Program-made: the position numbers and the translations under genes
Notes under the pieces: model-generated
Seen by the model: only the letters and a program-made list of their open reading frames with translations
Databases searched by the model: none
Told to the model about the DNA's origin: nothing
Shown: positions 27,382-36,467 of the stretch, piece by piece
Layout: each line of letters begins with the position of its first letter
Position numbering within the stretch: position 1 is the first letter of the stretch
Assembly: GCF_034424215.1 (NCBI RefSeq)
Contig: NZ_CP139960.1
Span: forward strand, 124,001-188,000
Source: Niabella yanshanensis
GTDB lineage: Bacteria; Bacteroidota; Bacteroidia; Chitinophagales; Chitinophagaceae
Reading direction: 5' to 3'
Length of the DNA stretch: 64,000 bases

Positions 27382-27558
27382 GTTCGGATATGTAGTTTTC
27401 TTACAGTAAAGGTAATGACTTCCGGCAACTGCTGGCATTGGTGGGAAATATTATTGATATTACAAAAGCAAACACTCCCGATAGGTTGGAGCTTTACAAA
27501 TTTTATCAACTCCCTGGCCACTTGCTTATCTTTATTCCTATCTAAATCTATTACAAAC

Positions 27559-30339
27559 ATGAGCCTTCTTAAAGCCCTTGCCGTCGTTTCACTAATGATA
27601 TGCTTTCATTGTTCTCATGCACAGACTGAAATTAAATACCTGTCCGGTACCGGCGCCGACGATACCGTGCCCTGGGATTTTTATTGTACTCATGGAATGA
27701 ATAGTAAGAAGTGGAGCAAGATCAATGTACCCTCTTGCTGGGAGCAGCAGGGCTTTGGTGAGTATAATTACGGACATGTTCCGCTTGATAAAAGATTAAA
27801 CGAACAGGGCCATTATAAACATGTGTTTGTTGCGCCCCGGGCCTGGGAAGGTAAGGATATCAGGATTGTTTTTGAAGGTGTTTTTACAGATTGTGAGGTA
27901 ACATTGAACAATCAGCCGGTAGGCAGTCACCAGGGTGGCTTTTATGAATTTGGTTTTGATCTTGCGGATCATATGTTATACGGCAAGCAAAACCTTTTGG
28001 AGGTTAAGGTTAAGAAAAAGTCTGATAATATATCCGTTAATCAGGCCGAGCTGGAGGCAGACTTCTGGAATTTTGGAGGTATTTTCAGACCTGTATACAT
28101 ACAGGTTAACCCAAAAGAACATATAGAACATGTTGCCATTGATCCGCGGGCAGACGGAACTATTCGTTCCGATATCACGATCAAAAACCCCCATGAATCG
28201 GCCCGGCTGCGGTTGATGATAAAGGATTTTAACCGCAAGACCCTCGCCACTTTTATTGAGCCGGTAAAAAAGGGATCTGGTACTTTTCGCAGCAAACAGA
28301 AGTTTGCCCATCCAAAGTTGTGGTCACCTGAATTTCCTAACCGGTACATAGCCGAGTATGCAATATTGGATAAAGGCGGGAAAGTGCTGCACACGCGCAA
28401 TGTTAAAATAGGTTTTAGGACGGTTGAAGTCCGGGCACAGGATGGTATATACGTTAATGGAGCCAGGGTAAAATTCAAAGGAATAAATGCACATACCTTT
28501 CACCCGGATTTTGGAAGAACTTCTTCTGAACGCATGAGTATTAAAACCGTGAACCTGATCAAGGATATGAACATGAATGCTGTCCGGCTCTCTCATTATC
28601 CTCATGATAAGCATTTCATGAATGCCTGTGACTCGCTGGGCCTCTTTGTGCTCGATGAACTTACAGGTTGGCAGTCTCCCAGTTATGATAGTGTGATTGG
28701 CCGGAAATTATTGAGGGAGTTGGTAAAAAGGGATGTGAATTATGCGTCCGTCTTATTCTGGGATAACGGCAACGAGGGCGGGTGGAATAGGGCATACGAC
28801 CATGAGTTTGCTGAGGTAGATATACAAAAAAGAGAAGTGCTGCATCCCTGGGGTGCTTTCAGAAAAACAGTTACTTCCCACTATATTGATTATAATTACC
28901 TGTCAGGACTCAATTTCGCCAACCGGCAGATCTTCTTTCCCACCGAATTTTTACATGGCTTGTATGATGGTGGGCTGGGCGCCGGCCTGAACGACTACTG
29001 GTCGAAGATGTGGACGAATCCTTTATGTGCAGGAGGTTTTCTTTGGGTATTGGCTGATGAAATGGTGAACCGGACAGACACGAAGGTTCTTGACGGAGAC
29101 GGTAATCATGCGCCTGATGGTATTGTGGGACCGTATCATGAAAAGGAGGGAAGCTACTATACGGTAAAAGAGATATGGTCACCCATTTTTATAGAGGATA
29201 AATATATTGCAGCTGATTTTGACGGGATGTTAAATATTGAGAACCGGTTCCATTACACCAATTTGGCCGATTGTAAACTAACCTATCGATGGGCGTCATT
29301 TCCTGCTGCATCTGCAGATAAGCGTAAGATAATTGACCAGGGGCCTGTTCCTGTGTCACATTTGAAGCCAATGGAGCGGACCCGTATAAAAGTGGCGATG
29401 CCAGCCGGTTGGCGGCAGGCCGAAGTTCTTGAGATAGTAGCCAGGGATCCGCATGGAAGGCATATTTATACCTGGACTTTCCCGGTTAAGAGCCCTGATG
29501 AAGTAACTAATAACAGGACAGCAGCAATTGTGCGGCAACAACAGGCCGTTCAATATTCTGAAATCGATGGAGATTTCGTATTTGATGTTGGTACGGTAAA
29601 AGTAGTAATTGATAAAGCTTCAGGTTTACTCAGGAAGGTGACCAACAAAAAGGGAATGTTGCCCCTCCAAAATGGTCCTGTTTCTGCAAGTGAGCATGAT
29701 AAAGTGACCAGCGTGCGTCATACAGAAACCGGCGGTGTTCATCGGGTAACTGTAAATTACGAGAAAAACAGGATGAATGTAGTATGGTCTATCAATCCCG
29801 GTGGACTGGTAGGGCTGGATGTAAAGTATAAGCCCTCGAACAACATTGCATTCTGTGGTATAGATTTTGATCTGGCTGAGAACGAGGTGGAGGGCATAAA
29901 ATGGATGGGCAATGGACCTTACGGCGTGTGGAAGAACCGGTTGAAGGGAGTAACATTTAATGTGTGGGAGAAAAAGTATAATAAAACCGTTACGGGTAGC
30001 GCTGCGTTTATTTACCCCGAGTTTAAGGGATATCATTCTCAACTTTATTGGGCCCGGATTAACTTAAAACAAGGGAGGTCATTTAAAGTATACTGCAAAT
30101 CCGAAGACGTTTATTTGAAATTGTTCAATCCCGAGCCCGGGCCAGATCCGGCCAATACAATTGTGAGACACTCTAAGGGTGATCTATCCTTCCTGCATGG
30201 GATTCCGGCCATAGGCAACAAGTTCAGTAAAACGGATGTGTTGGGTCCTGAATCTGCTGTTTATCAGTTTGATGCCAAGCGGGTTCTGAACGATTATTTA
30301 ATTCTGAGCCTTGTATTTGATTTTATGGGGAACGAGTAA
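27559..30339 (+). CDS. Secreted GH2 family glycoside hydrolase (beta-galactosidase-like)
   Basis: The start at 27559 gives a proper signal peptide (MSLLKALAVV to HCSHAQ); the longer frame from 27415 lies in promoter-like DNA. The protein is 926 residues. It has an N-terminal jelly-roll sugar-binding domain with CWEQQGFGEYNYG, an Ig-like domain (about 190-285), a TIM barrel with acid/base Glu406 in NGNEGGWN and a candidate nucleophile Glu463 in PTEFLHG, and a C-terminal domain (about 680-926) like the beta-galactosidase small chain (WMGNGPYGVW). Such enzymes are usually exo-beta-galactosidases or glucuronidases. It stands alone and outside the main PUL. Confidence 0.85.
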   Translation: MSLLKALAVVSLMICFHCSHAQTEIKYLSGTGADDTVPWDFYCTHGMNSKKWSKINVPSCWEQQGFGEYNYGHVPLDKRLNEQGHYKHVFVAPRAWEGKDIRIVFEGVFTDCEVTLNNQPVGSHQGGFYEFGFDLADHMLYGKQNLLEVKVKKKSDNISVNQAELEADFWNFGGIFRPVYIQVNPKEHIEHVAIDPRADGTIRSDITIKNPHESARLRLMIKDFNRKTLATFIEPVKKGSGTFRSKQKFAHPKLWSPEFPNRYIAEYAILDKGGKVLHTRNVKIGFRTVEVRAQDGIYVNGARVKFKGINAHTFHPDFGRTSSERMSIKTVNLIKDMNMNAVRLSHYPHDKHFMNACDSLGLFVLDELTGWQSPSYDSVIGRKLLRELVKRDVNYASVLFWDNGNEGGWNRAYDHEFAEVDIQKREVLHPWGAFRKTVTSHYIDYNYLSGLNFANRQIFFPTEFLHGLYDGGLGAGLNDYWSKMWTNPLCAGGFLWVLADEMVNRTDTKVLDGDGNHAPDGIVGPYHEKEGSYYTVKEIWSPIFIEDKYIAADFDGMLNIENRFHYTNLADCKLTYRWASFPAASADKRKIIDQGPVPVSHLKPMERTRIKVAMPAGWRQAEVLEIVARDPHGRHIYTWTFPVKSPDEVTNNRTAAIVRQQQAVQYSEIDGDFVFDVGTVKVVIDKASGLLRKVTNKKGMLPLQNGPVSASEHDKVTSVRHTETGGVHRVTVNYEKNRMNVVWSINPGGLVGLDVKYKPSNNIAFCGIDFDLAENEVEGIKWMGNGPYGVWKNRLKGVTFNVWEKKYNKTVTGSAAFIYPEFKGYHSQLYWARINLKQGRSFKVYCKSEDVYLKLFNPEPGPDPANTIVRHSKGDLSFLHGIPAIGNKFSKTDVLGPESAVYQFDAKRVLNDYLILSLVFDFMGNE

Positions 30340-30539
30340 TTTGCAGGCAGCTTCGCGTATCATTCAGTTGTATTTTTTGCATATTAGGGATTGTGGAGGA
30401 TCAAAGGTGCGTTCAACTGTATAGAACAGGCTATCGAACAAACCATAGCACCGGCAATCCGGATTCCATGCAGGTGATATCCATTCTCAGGTGCGCTTAG
30501 GCCACAGATATACATCTTTAAACTTGGAAACAAAATACT

Positions 30540-30884
30540 ATGAACAACAAAGAAATACTTCTTAAAGCCAACGAACAGATCAGTAAGGGTAATTACGATG
30601 GTTTTTTAAACTATTGTACAGAAGACACCCGCTGGGAATTTATTGGTGAGCAAACTTTAAATGGTAAAGTTGAAATTAAAGCCTACATGAAAGCTGCTTA
30701 CCTGAAGCCTCCTAAGGTAGCTGTTGATCAGTTGATCACAGAGGGCGATTTCCTGGTGGCTCAGGGAACAATTGAGCTCCTGGATGCTGATGGTACCTGG
30801 AAAGGTTATGATTACTGTGATGTCTGGCAAATTTTCGATGGCAAACTCGCGTCTCTAAAAGCTTACGTGGTACCTCGAAATTGA
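30540..30884 (+). CDS. SnoaL-like / NTF2-fold small protein
   Basis: A 114-residue single-domain protein with the ketosteroid-isomerase-like pattern: LLKANEQISKGNYDGFLNYCTEDTRWEFIG at the N-terminus, then FLVAQGTIELLDADG and a C-terminal YCDVWQIFDGKLASLKAYV strand pair. This matches the SnoaL-like/NTF2 superfamily. Members range from isomerases to binding proteins, so the function cannot be given. It seems to be a single-gene transcript. Confidence 0.72.
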   Translation: MNNKEILLKANEQISKGNYDGFLNYCTEDTRWEFIGEQTLNGKVEIKAYMKAAYLKPPKVAVDQLITEGDFLVAQGTIELLDADGTWKGYDYCDVWQIFDGKLASLKAYVVPRN

Positions 30885-30984
30885 TAAGTCCCAATCTTTT
30901 TACAACCTCCTCAACAGGAAATCCTTTACCGGATGCTGGCTTAAACAGGTTACAGCTGCCAGGATCGATCGGTTGTGCCTCCGG

Positions 30985-31113
30985 TTATCTGTCATTAATA
31001 ATGTAGTATGTAGCGAAAGCATCGCCAGGAAGTGTTGGGTCGTAGATGAAGTGGTAGCAGCAATAGATTTTATTTGAGCTGTACAGCCCGTTGTTCAGCC
31101 TGGTTGTGTAGCT
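30985..31113 (-). pseudogene. Possible decayed coding fragment on the minus strand
   Basis: A 43-codon open stretch between stops reads like natural protein (LNNGLYSSNKIYCC, YDPTLPGDAFATYY), and the frame stays open for about 35 further codons after its stop (PIDPGSCNLF, GKGFPVEEVVKRLGL). No start codon is available. It may be the remains of a gene inserted between the SnoaL-like gene and the next small gene. Chance cannot be excluded. Confidence 0.22.
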
Positions 31114-31159
31114 TTAATTGGCAAGCCATTTGCTTAGATATTTTGTAAAAAATAAAGCA

Positions 31160-31474
31160 ATGTCAAATGAATGGAAGAGAGCGGAGATAGCATTGCTATT
31201 GCGCTTAAAAGATCAGAAACGAAGATTTATAATAGTTGAACCGTATGAAAATGGCACAGGCAGACAGGATAATGTGTGGAAAGTATTACTCTTAAATTAC
31301 TATGAGGCGTTGATCAATGTTCGCAGTTTTGCAGATCGCATGAAAGGGAAGTATCCCTTCATTTTTGACTTGGAGGATCAGGGACATTTTGATAAGTTAA
31401 AGCGGGTGTTGAGTCAATCTGCTGAGTACCGGATTTATGTTGATGGCAAGTTGGCCGATGCTGATATAGCTTAA
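31160..31474 (+). CDS. Hypothetical protein (104 aa)
   Basis: The ATG at 31160 gives MSNEWKRAEIALLLRL; a TTG start 14 codons upstream is possible. It is a soluble protein of mixed alpha and beta predicted structure with IIVEPYENG and a final YRIYVDGKLADADIA. I do not recognise the family. It follows no clear promoter and lies 95 bases before another small gene on the same strand. Confidence 0.5.
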   Translation: MSNEWKRAEIALLLRLKDQKRRFIIVEPYENGTGRQDNVWKVLLLNYYEALINVRSFADRMKGKYPFIFDLEDQGHFDKLKRVLSQSAEYRIYVDGKLADADIA

Positions 31475-31569
31475 ATGCTCATCATTCTTTTCATACAATT
31501 GAAACGGCTGAATTTAAGCGCCAATTAAAGCTGACATTTTGCGGTATTTCAAATAAGTAAATTTAGTTT

Positions 31570-31797
31570 ATGAAAAATAAAAGGATCAAAGACATAGAGA
31601 TCATTAGTAAGGGGAGTTACTACAACCTTATTTATACCGACAAATCCCGCGCCCTGTTGCAGGTGGGCAAAGACCGGCTGCTTATTCCTAAAGGGAAAGA
31701 CACCGAAATCGTGGGCTATAATTTTAATGATATGGATCTTTCTTCCGATAATCTTAAAGACGTGTTGCGCAGGCTGGGCTATCCTGTGATAATGTAA
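31570..31797 (+). CDS. Hypothetical protein (75 aa)
   Basis: A small soluble protein starting MKNKRIKDIEIISKG. The first 45 residues look like a four- to five-stranded beta-sheet (YYNLIYTDKSRALLQVG, LLIPKG), the rest like a helix pair (SSDNLKDVLRRLGYP). No family recognised. Regular hydrophobic spacing and a normal stop suggest it is expressed. Confidence 0.5.
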   Translation: MKNKRIKDIEIISKGSYYNLIYTDKSRALLQVGKDRLLIPKGKDTEIVGYNFNDMDLSSDNLKDVLRRLGYPVIM

Positions 31798-32163
31798 TGG
31801 AGTAATGACACTAATGGCTGTATAACCAATAATATGCCCTGGTCATCGAAATTGATTTCGGTAATAAAAATGGAAGAACACCTAAGCTTGGCCCGGTCTA
31901 TGAACACAACATATTCAACCATAACGAAAAGGACTGCCCGAAATCGAACAGTCCAATTAAATTTGGGACTTTGCTCCCGTGTGTAGCAGAACGGGAAAAT
32001 TACCTAACCGTGTAGCACAAGACTTTGCCATTTTTTGTGAGCTAATAGGGTGATTATAAGGCGTCATTTATGAAATGGCCAGAAAGTCTGATTTTAATCG
32101 CTAAATAAGTCTTCAATCGTATTTTAGGAAAGAACCTTTAGCAGATTCGGCTCATTGCTGTAG
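31798..32163. other. Gene-free region with two hairpins
   Basis: A gap of 366 bases between convergent genes. One hairpin has arms GGACTG (31931-31936) and CAGTCC (31949-31954) with an inner CGA-TCG pairing; a second has CCCGT (31976-31980) and ACGGG (31991-31995). GTGTAGCA occurs twice, within the second hairpin loop and again about 30 bases on. Neither hairpin has a good T run. No gene is visible. Confidence 0.4.
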
Positions 32164-33050
32164 TCAGTTAAATGCTTGACGAAATTCAATAGGCGACAAA
32201 TTCGTCTTCTTTTTGAATAGCGTGCTAAAGGATTGTGCGTGCTCAAAGCCTAGCGCGTAGGCAATCTCGCTGACTGAAAGATTAGTCGTAGAAAGTTTTT
32301 CTTTGGCTTTTGTAATCAGTTTTTCATGAATATGTTGCTGTGTATTTTGCCCGGTATGAATCCGAAGCAGGTCACTTAGGTAGTTCGGTGAGAGATTCAT
32401 CTGGGCAGCGATATATTGAACGGTAAGCAAACCCTCTACGTCATTGTTGTAATAGTCATCAATTAGCTGCTCAAACTTAGTAAGTAAAGTTGAATTATTA
32501 CTCTTGCGGGTCAAAAACTGCCGCTCATAAAAACGGTTGGAGTACTTCAGCAGGCTCTCGATCTGGGTCAGGATAATTTCCTGGGTATGCTTATCAATAT
32601 GCCGGCATTCCTTATCAATTTTTTGGAGAATCCCGATCAAATCATCTTCTTCCTCACCAGATAGATGCAGTGCTTCGTTCACCGCGTAATCAAAAAAGCC
32701 GTAGTAATGAATGTTGGTTGCCAGAGTATGCTGTAACAGCAAGTCTGGGTGAAAGATCAGGAGATAACCGGAACCGCATTCCATATTTTGCAGGTCCAGT
32801 TGTTGCACCTGATTGGGCGCAGTAAAACTTAATACTCCTTTATCATAATATAATGCTGCTGCCCGTATTTGATCTTTCCTTTCGCTTCTCTTTTAAGCGC
32901 CACGCAATAAAAGCGGTTAACGAACCCTTCCCAGATCTCGTCCTCTAAAAAAATGCTTTGCACCAGATTGATAACGCTTACTAGCGGGTGTCTAGGTTCG
33001 GGCAATGACAGTAAACGGTGAAATTGGGATATGGAGTTGATGGCGTTCAT
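32164..33050 (-). pseudogene. AraC family regulator disrupted by a frameshift
   Basis: The N-terminal part (33050 down to 32829; MNAINSISQFHRLL to KIKYGQQHY) and the C-terminal part (from about 32850 down to 32164) belong to one AraC-type regulator but lie in different frames. Joining them across the AT-rich stretch near 32841-32852 restores a continuous reading GQQ-x-YYDKGVLSFTAPNQV. The C-terminal portion carries the HTH pair (AAQMNLSPNYLSDLLR, IAYALGFEHAQSFSTLFKKK). A one-base loss, or a two-base gain, explains the break. It starts 8 bases after the aldo/keto reductase gene. A sequencing error is the main alternative. Confidence 0.82.
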
Positions 33051-33058
33051 AAATAAAA

Positions 33059-34063
33059 TTAATCAATTAAACCCATACTGAATTCGTCATAAGGTGCGCC
33101 GGTGTCCGTACCTAATGGAACAATGCTTTCCAGCCGAGAAAGATCAGCCTCCGTTAACTCAATGGTAGTAGCTGCAAGATTTTGTTCCAGGTATTTTCTG
33201 CGTTTCGTTCCTGGAATCGGCACAATCCCTTTGCTCATGATCCAGGCTAACGCAAGCTGCGAAGAAGTGACATTTTTGCCTTCGGCCGTGGTTTCAAGTG
33301 CCTTGACTAGCTCAATATTCTTATTGAACATTTCACCCTGGAAACGGGGGATTGCTCTCCGGAAATCGTTTTCCGGCAGATCATCGATCTTTTTAATCTG
33401 TCCCGATAAAAAACCACGGCCCAATGGCGAGTAAGCCACAAATCCAATACCGAGTTCATTTAATGTCGCTAACACGCCGCGCTCTTCTACTGTTCTTTCA
33501 AATAAGGAATACTCACTTTGTACAGCGGTTATTGGATGCACGGCGTGCGCCCGCCTAACGGTTTCAGAAGATACTTCAGAAAGGCCGATATAACCAACTT
33601 TACCTTCTTTAACCAGCTCGGCCATGGCTTCAACCGTTTCTTCGATCGGTGTATTCTTATCAAGGCGATGCAGGTAATACAGATCGATGTAATCGGTATT
33701 GAGGTTCTTTAATGAACGCTCCAAAGATTTCTTTACATAATCCTTTTTACCATTGATGGCCCACGTTACCTTGTTATCGTCATCGATTTCCCAGCCAAAC
33801 TTGGTGGCCAAAATATACTGATCGCGTGTACCGACGATTGCCTTCGCAATAAGTTGCTCATTTTTCAACGGGCCGTACAGATCGGCAGTATCCAAAAAAT
33901 TTCCGCCCAATTCAAGCGAGCGACGAATCGTCGAGATAGCTTCCTGCTCATCGGCCGGACCGTACATATGTCCTTCTTCAAAACCTGTCATACCCATGCA
34001 GCCCAGGCCGATAGTTGGCACAACCAGTCCCTGGCTGCCCAATGAAATTTGTTTTATTTCCAT
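33059..34063 (-). CDS. Aldo/keto reductase
   Basis: A 334-residue NADPH-dependent oxidoreductase of the (beta/alpha)8 AKR superfamily. Motifs are GLGCMGMTGF, FLDTADLYGP with the catalytic Asp and Tyr, ILATKFGW with the catalytic Lys, DLYYLHRLD with the active-site His, and VPIPGTKRRKYLEQN in the cofactor-binding end. This matches the YajO/Tas-type bacterial AKRs. It is followed by its probable regulator, now frameshifted. Substrate unknown. Confidence 0.92.
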   Translation of the reverse strand: MEIKQISLGSQGLVVPTIGLGCMGMTGFEEGHMYGPADEQEAISTIRRSLELGGNFLDTADLYGPLKNEQLIAKAIVGTRDQYILATKFGWEIDDDNKVTWAINGKKDYVKKSLERSLKNLNTDYIDLYYLHRLDKNTPIEETVEAMAELVKEGKVGYIGLSEVSSETVRRAHAVHPITAVQSEYSLFERTVEERGVLATLNELGIGFVAYSPLGRGFLSGQIKKIDDLPENDFRRAIPRFQGEMFNKNIELVKALETTAEGKNVTSSQLALAWIMSKGIVPIPGTKRRKYLEQNLAATTIELTEADLSRLESIVPLGTDTGAPYDEFSMGLID

Positions 34064-34818
34064 GATCCGAAGGTCGGTAAGCTTAATTGCACACTTGTAA
34101 GCAAATCCCGGAAAATTGTAACTAAATCAGGGAATGATGCTTGAAAGGATAACTTTGCGCTGATTATCAGAAACATTTAACCAATCCGTTGTGGTGCTGA
34201 GCAGTAGTTGATCCTATGAGCTATCATAATATTTGTTAACCTAGCTAATACACGAAAGTTTTTTTGTCTAAATAAGCGACGTTTCTAGAATAAATTATTT
34301 TCTCCAGCGCAAAGCGAGTTTGCTTTACATAGTAACGAGAGACGCTTGAGAAGAGTAGTGGTCTTCAATTCCTCATTGCTCTGCATGTTATAGTATTTCA
34401 ACCTTTCGCCTGAGGTGTTAAAGCATGGTATGTTGAGCTGCTGCGAACTGGCAGTTTTAATCATTTTACAAGTACTAATTTACAGGAATTCCTTGATGGC
34501 GATATTATAACGATGAAACTACTCACTACTTGATTTGACCGAATAAGAAAAGAGAAAATCTCCTTTTTCATTCCTTGATATTTAATTATTTTGTAAGACG
34601 AGTGAATTTGAAACCAAGTCTTCAGAGCTTTCGCAAGAGGTGTCAGAGACATCAACTTCTTTCTTTTCGGATTGGCTAAATATATATGCTTGAACAATAT
34701 AATCTCCAAACTTTTCAACCTGATCCAAATAAAAACGTTGAAATTTCAAAATTCTGAAATATTGTACCCATTAAAAAGCCTCTCGGCGAAAAACGCTGAA
34801 AGGCTTGATTTTATTGGG
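34064..34818. other. Long region with no convincing gene
   Basis: About 750 bases between the reductase start and the tRNA. Open frames here (for example on the minus strand near 34461-34718) have poor amino-acid composition and no family resemblance. Only the terminator of the tRNA (34773-34806) is recognisable. The tRNA-proximal position makes it a plausible scar of an integrated element, but no integrase, att repeat or coding remnant could be identified. Confidence 0.45.
34773..34806 (-). terminator. Terminator downstream of tRNA-Met
   Basis: On the minus strand the arms AAGCCT and AGGCTT, with an inner AGCG/CGCC-type stem, form a hairpin followed by a T run. It is about a dozen bases beyond the tRNA 3' end. 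Confidence 0.65.
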
Positions 34819-34892
34819 TAGCGGAGACGGGAATTGAACCCGTGACCTCAGGGTTATGAATCCTGCGCTCTAACCACCTGAGCTACCCCGCC
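34819..34892 (-). tRNA. tRNA-Met (anticodon CAT)
   Basis: A 74-base cloverleaf on the minus strand with anticodon CAT at 34856-34858. It has the T8-A9 and GCTCAG D-arm, the T-arm with GGTTCAATTCC and discriminator A. CCA is not encoded. The acceptor stem has G1-T72 and G6-T67 wobble pairs, and the top anticodon-stem pair (31-39) is an A-C mismatch. The elongator form is likely; a CAT tRNA that is later modified to read ATA (tRNA-Ile2) cannot be ruled out. Confidence 0.93.
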
Positions 34893-34939
34893 AATGGGCG
34901 GCAAAAATAGAGGATTTCAACGTAAAAAAGAAATGTTTT

Positions 34940-35266
34940 TTATGCTTTTTCAATAATGTCTTCCATATAAATGGCACTATGACTTTCGTCGAAAATGCAT
35001 TTGCCGTCCTTTATCAAAAGTACCTGAGGAGATTCGTGCTCAACATGATATTGATCAGCTATCTTATTGGAAACCGGCCTGTTGGCAATAAGGTCGAGAT
35101 AATAGAAATCTATTGCCTGGGGTAGCTCATTTTTGTACAGCCTGTTTTTAATTACACTGCTGATAGAACAGCGGGTGCTGTGTTTAAAAATCAGCTGCGG
35201 CTTTTCGAATGACTTTTGATTGATTGCTTCCAATTGTTCTTCACTGTTCAATGTTATCCAGCTCAT
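34940..35266 (-). CDS. ytxJ: Bacillithiol-system redox protein YtxJ
   Basis: A 108-residue thioredoxin-fold protein with the monothiol motif HSTRCSIS (Cys33), the family hallmark of YtxJ, and SPQVLLIKDGKCIFDESHS near the C-terminus with the cis-Pro loop. YtxJ is taken to act as a monothiol bacilliredoxin, so the organism probably makes bacillithiol. It lies 17 bases after leuB on the same strand and may share that transcript. Confidence 0.85.
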   Translation of the reverse strand: MSWITLNSEEQLEAINQKSFEKPQLIFKHSTRCSISSVIKNRLYKNELPQAIDFYYLDLIANRPVSNKIADQYHVEHESPQVLLIKDGKCIFDESHSAIYMEDIIEKA

Positions 35267-35283
35267 AATCTCTTTTTTATTAA

Positions 35284-36354
35284 TTAAATACGGCTCAGTA
35301 TTTCTTTGCCTATAGCTGCTGTTCCTAATATTTTATCTTTAGGTGTAGAAGCGTCAGCAATGTCACCGGTTCTGAAACCAGCTTTCAATACGGCATCTAC
35401 CGCGCTGATCACTGCATTGCTTTCTTCTTTCAATCCAAAAGAAATATCCAGCAATAACGCTGCCGAAAGTACTGAAGCCATCGGATTAGCTACACCTTTG
35501 CCGGTAATATCATGTGCTGATCCGTGGATAGGTTCGTATACACCGGTTCCATCACCAACAGAAGCAGAAGCCAGCATACCCATCGAGCCTGCTATTTGAG
35601 ACGCTTCGTCAGTAAGAATATCACCAAACAGGTTGGCAGTAACGATAACATCAAACTTCTTTGGATCTTTGATCAGCAGCATGGCGATCGCATCAACAAA
35701 CTGGTACTCAACTTCTACGTCCGGATAGTCTTTAGCCACTGCCTGCACTACTTCTCTCCAAAGACGGCTGGTTTCCAATACATTGGCTTTGTCTACCGAG
35801 CATAATTTTTTGCGGCGGGTACGGGCTGCTTCAAATGCCTTTCGTGCGATACGCTCTACCTCAAACTTGCTGTAAGCAGCTACATCATAAGCACTGTCCC
35901 CATCATCCTTTCTTCCTTTTTCACCAAAATAAATATCACCTGTCAATTCGCGGAAGAACAGGATATCAGCACCTTTTAAAATTTCCGGTTTAATGCTGGA
36001 TGCATCCAGGAGTTCATCAAATAATTTGATGGGACGCAGGTTCGCATATAACCCCAGCTCTTTACGCATTTTCAATAACCCTTGCTCCGGCCTTACTTTG
36101 GCTGAAGGATCGTTGTCATACTTAGGATGACCCACAGCGCCAAATAAAACCGCATCAGAATTTTTCATTTTAGCCAGCGTCTCGTCGGGCAATGGATTGC
36201 CGGTAGCTTCAATAGCTACATGACCAATCAATGCTTCGTCATACGTAAATTCGTGACCAAATTTTTCAGCGATCTTATCCAGAACTTTCTTTCCAACTTC
36301 AGTTACTTCCTGGCCGATTCCATCTCCCGGAACTATTAGGATGTTTTTTTTCAT
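35284..36354 (-). CDS. leuB: 3-isopropylmalate dehydrogenase
   Basis: Catalyses oxidative decarboxylation of 3-isopropylmalate in leucine synthesis. The preferred start is the ATG giving MKKNILIVPGDGIG; an in-frame ATG at 36375 adds seven residues. Signatures: GDGIGQEV, the substrate-binding RPEQGLLKMRKELGLYANLRP, RELTGDIYFG, and the NAD-site motif PIHGSAHDITGKGVANP. The length is normal. It ends the leucine operon, which runs leuC, leuD, leuA-like, two small membrane or secreted genes, then leuB. Confidence 0.95.
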   Translation of the reverse strand: MKKNILIVPGDGIGQEVTEVGKKVLDKIAEKFGHEFTYDEALIGHVAIEATGNPLPDETLAKMKNSDAVLFGAVGHPKYDNDPSAKVRPEQGLLKMRKELGLYANLRPIKLFDELLDASSIKPEILKGADILFFRELTGDIYFGEKGRKDDGDSAYDVAAYSKFEVERIARKAFEAARTRRKKLCSVDKANVLETSRLWREVVQAVAKDYPDVEVEYQFVDAIAMLLIKDPKKFDVIVTANLFGDILTDEASQIAGSMGMLASASVGDGTGVYEPIHGSAHDITGKGVANPMASVLSAALLLDISFGLKEESNAVISAVDAVLKAGFRTGDIADASTPKDKILGTAAIGKEILSRI

Positions 36355-36467
36355 CTGCATTTTTGTTTGTGCCATGCGGTGTGACCGCAGCTGACGGGTT
36401 TCTAATTATTATTTATGGTGAGGCTCATACTATTCTCTGTTACAGGAAGGGCAACTCACTCTATTTC

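Noticed and set aside
34461-34718. Minus-strand open frame of 85 codons in the gene-poor gap
   Set aside because: Lys/Ile/Ser-rich composition typical of AT-rich non-coding DNA, no motif and no regular hydrophobic pattern beyond chance.
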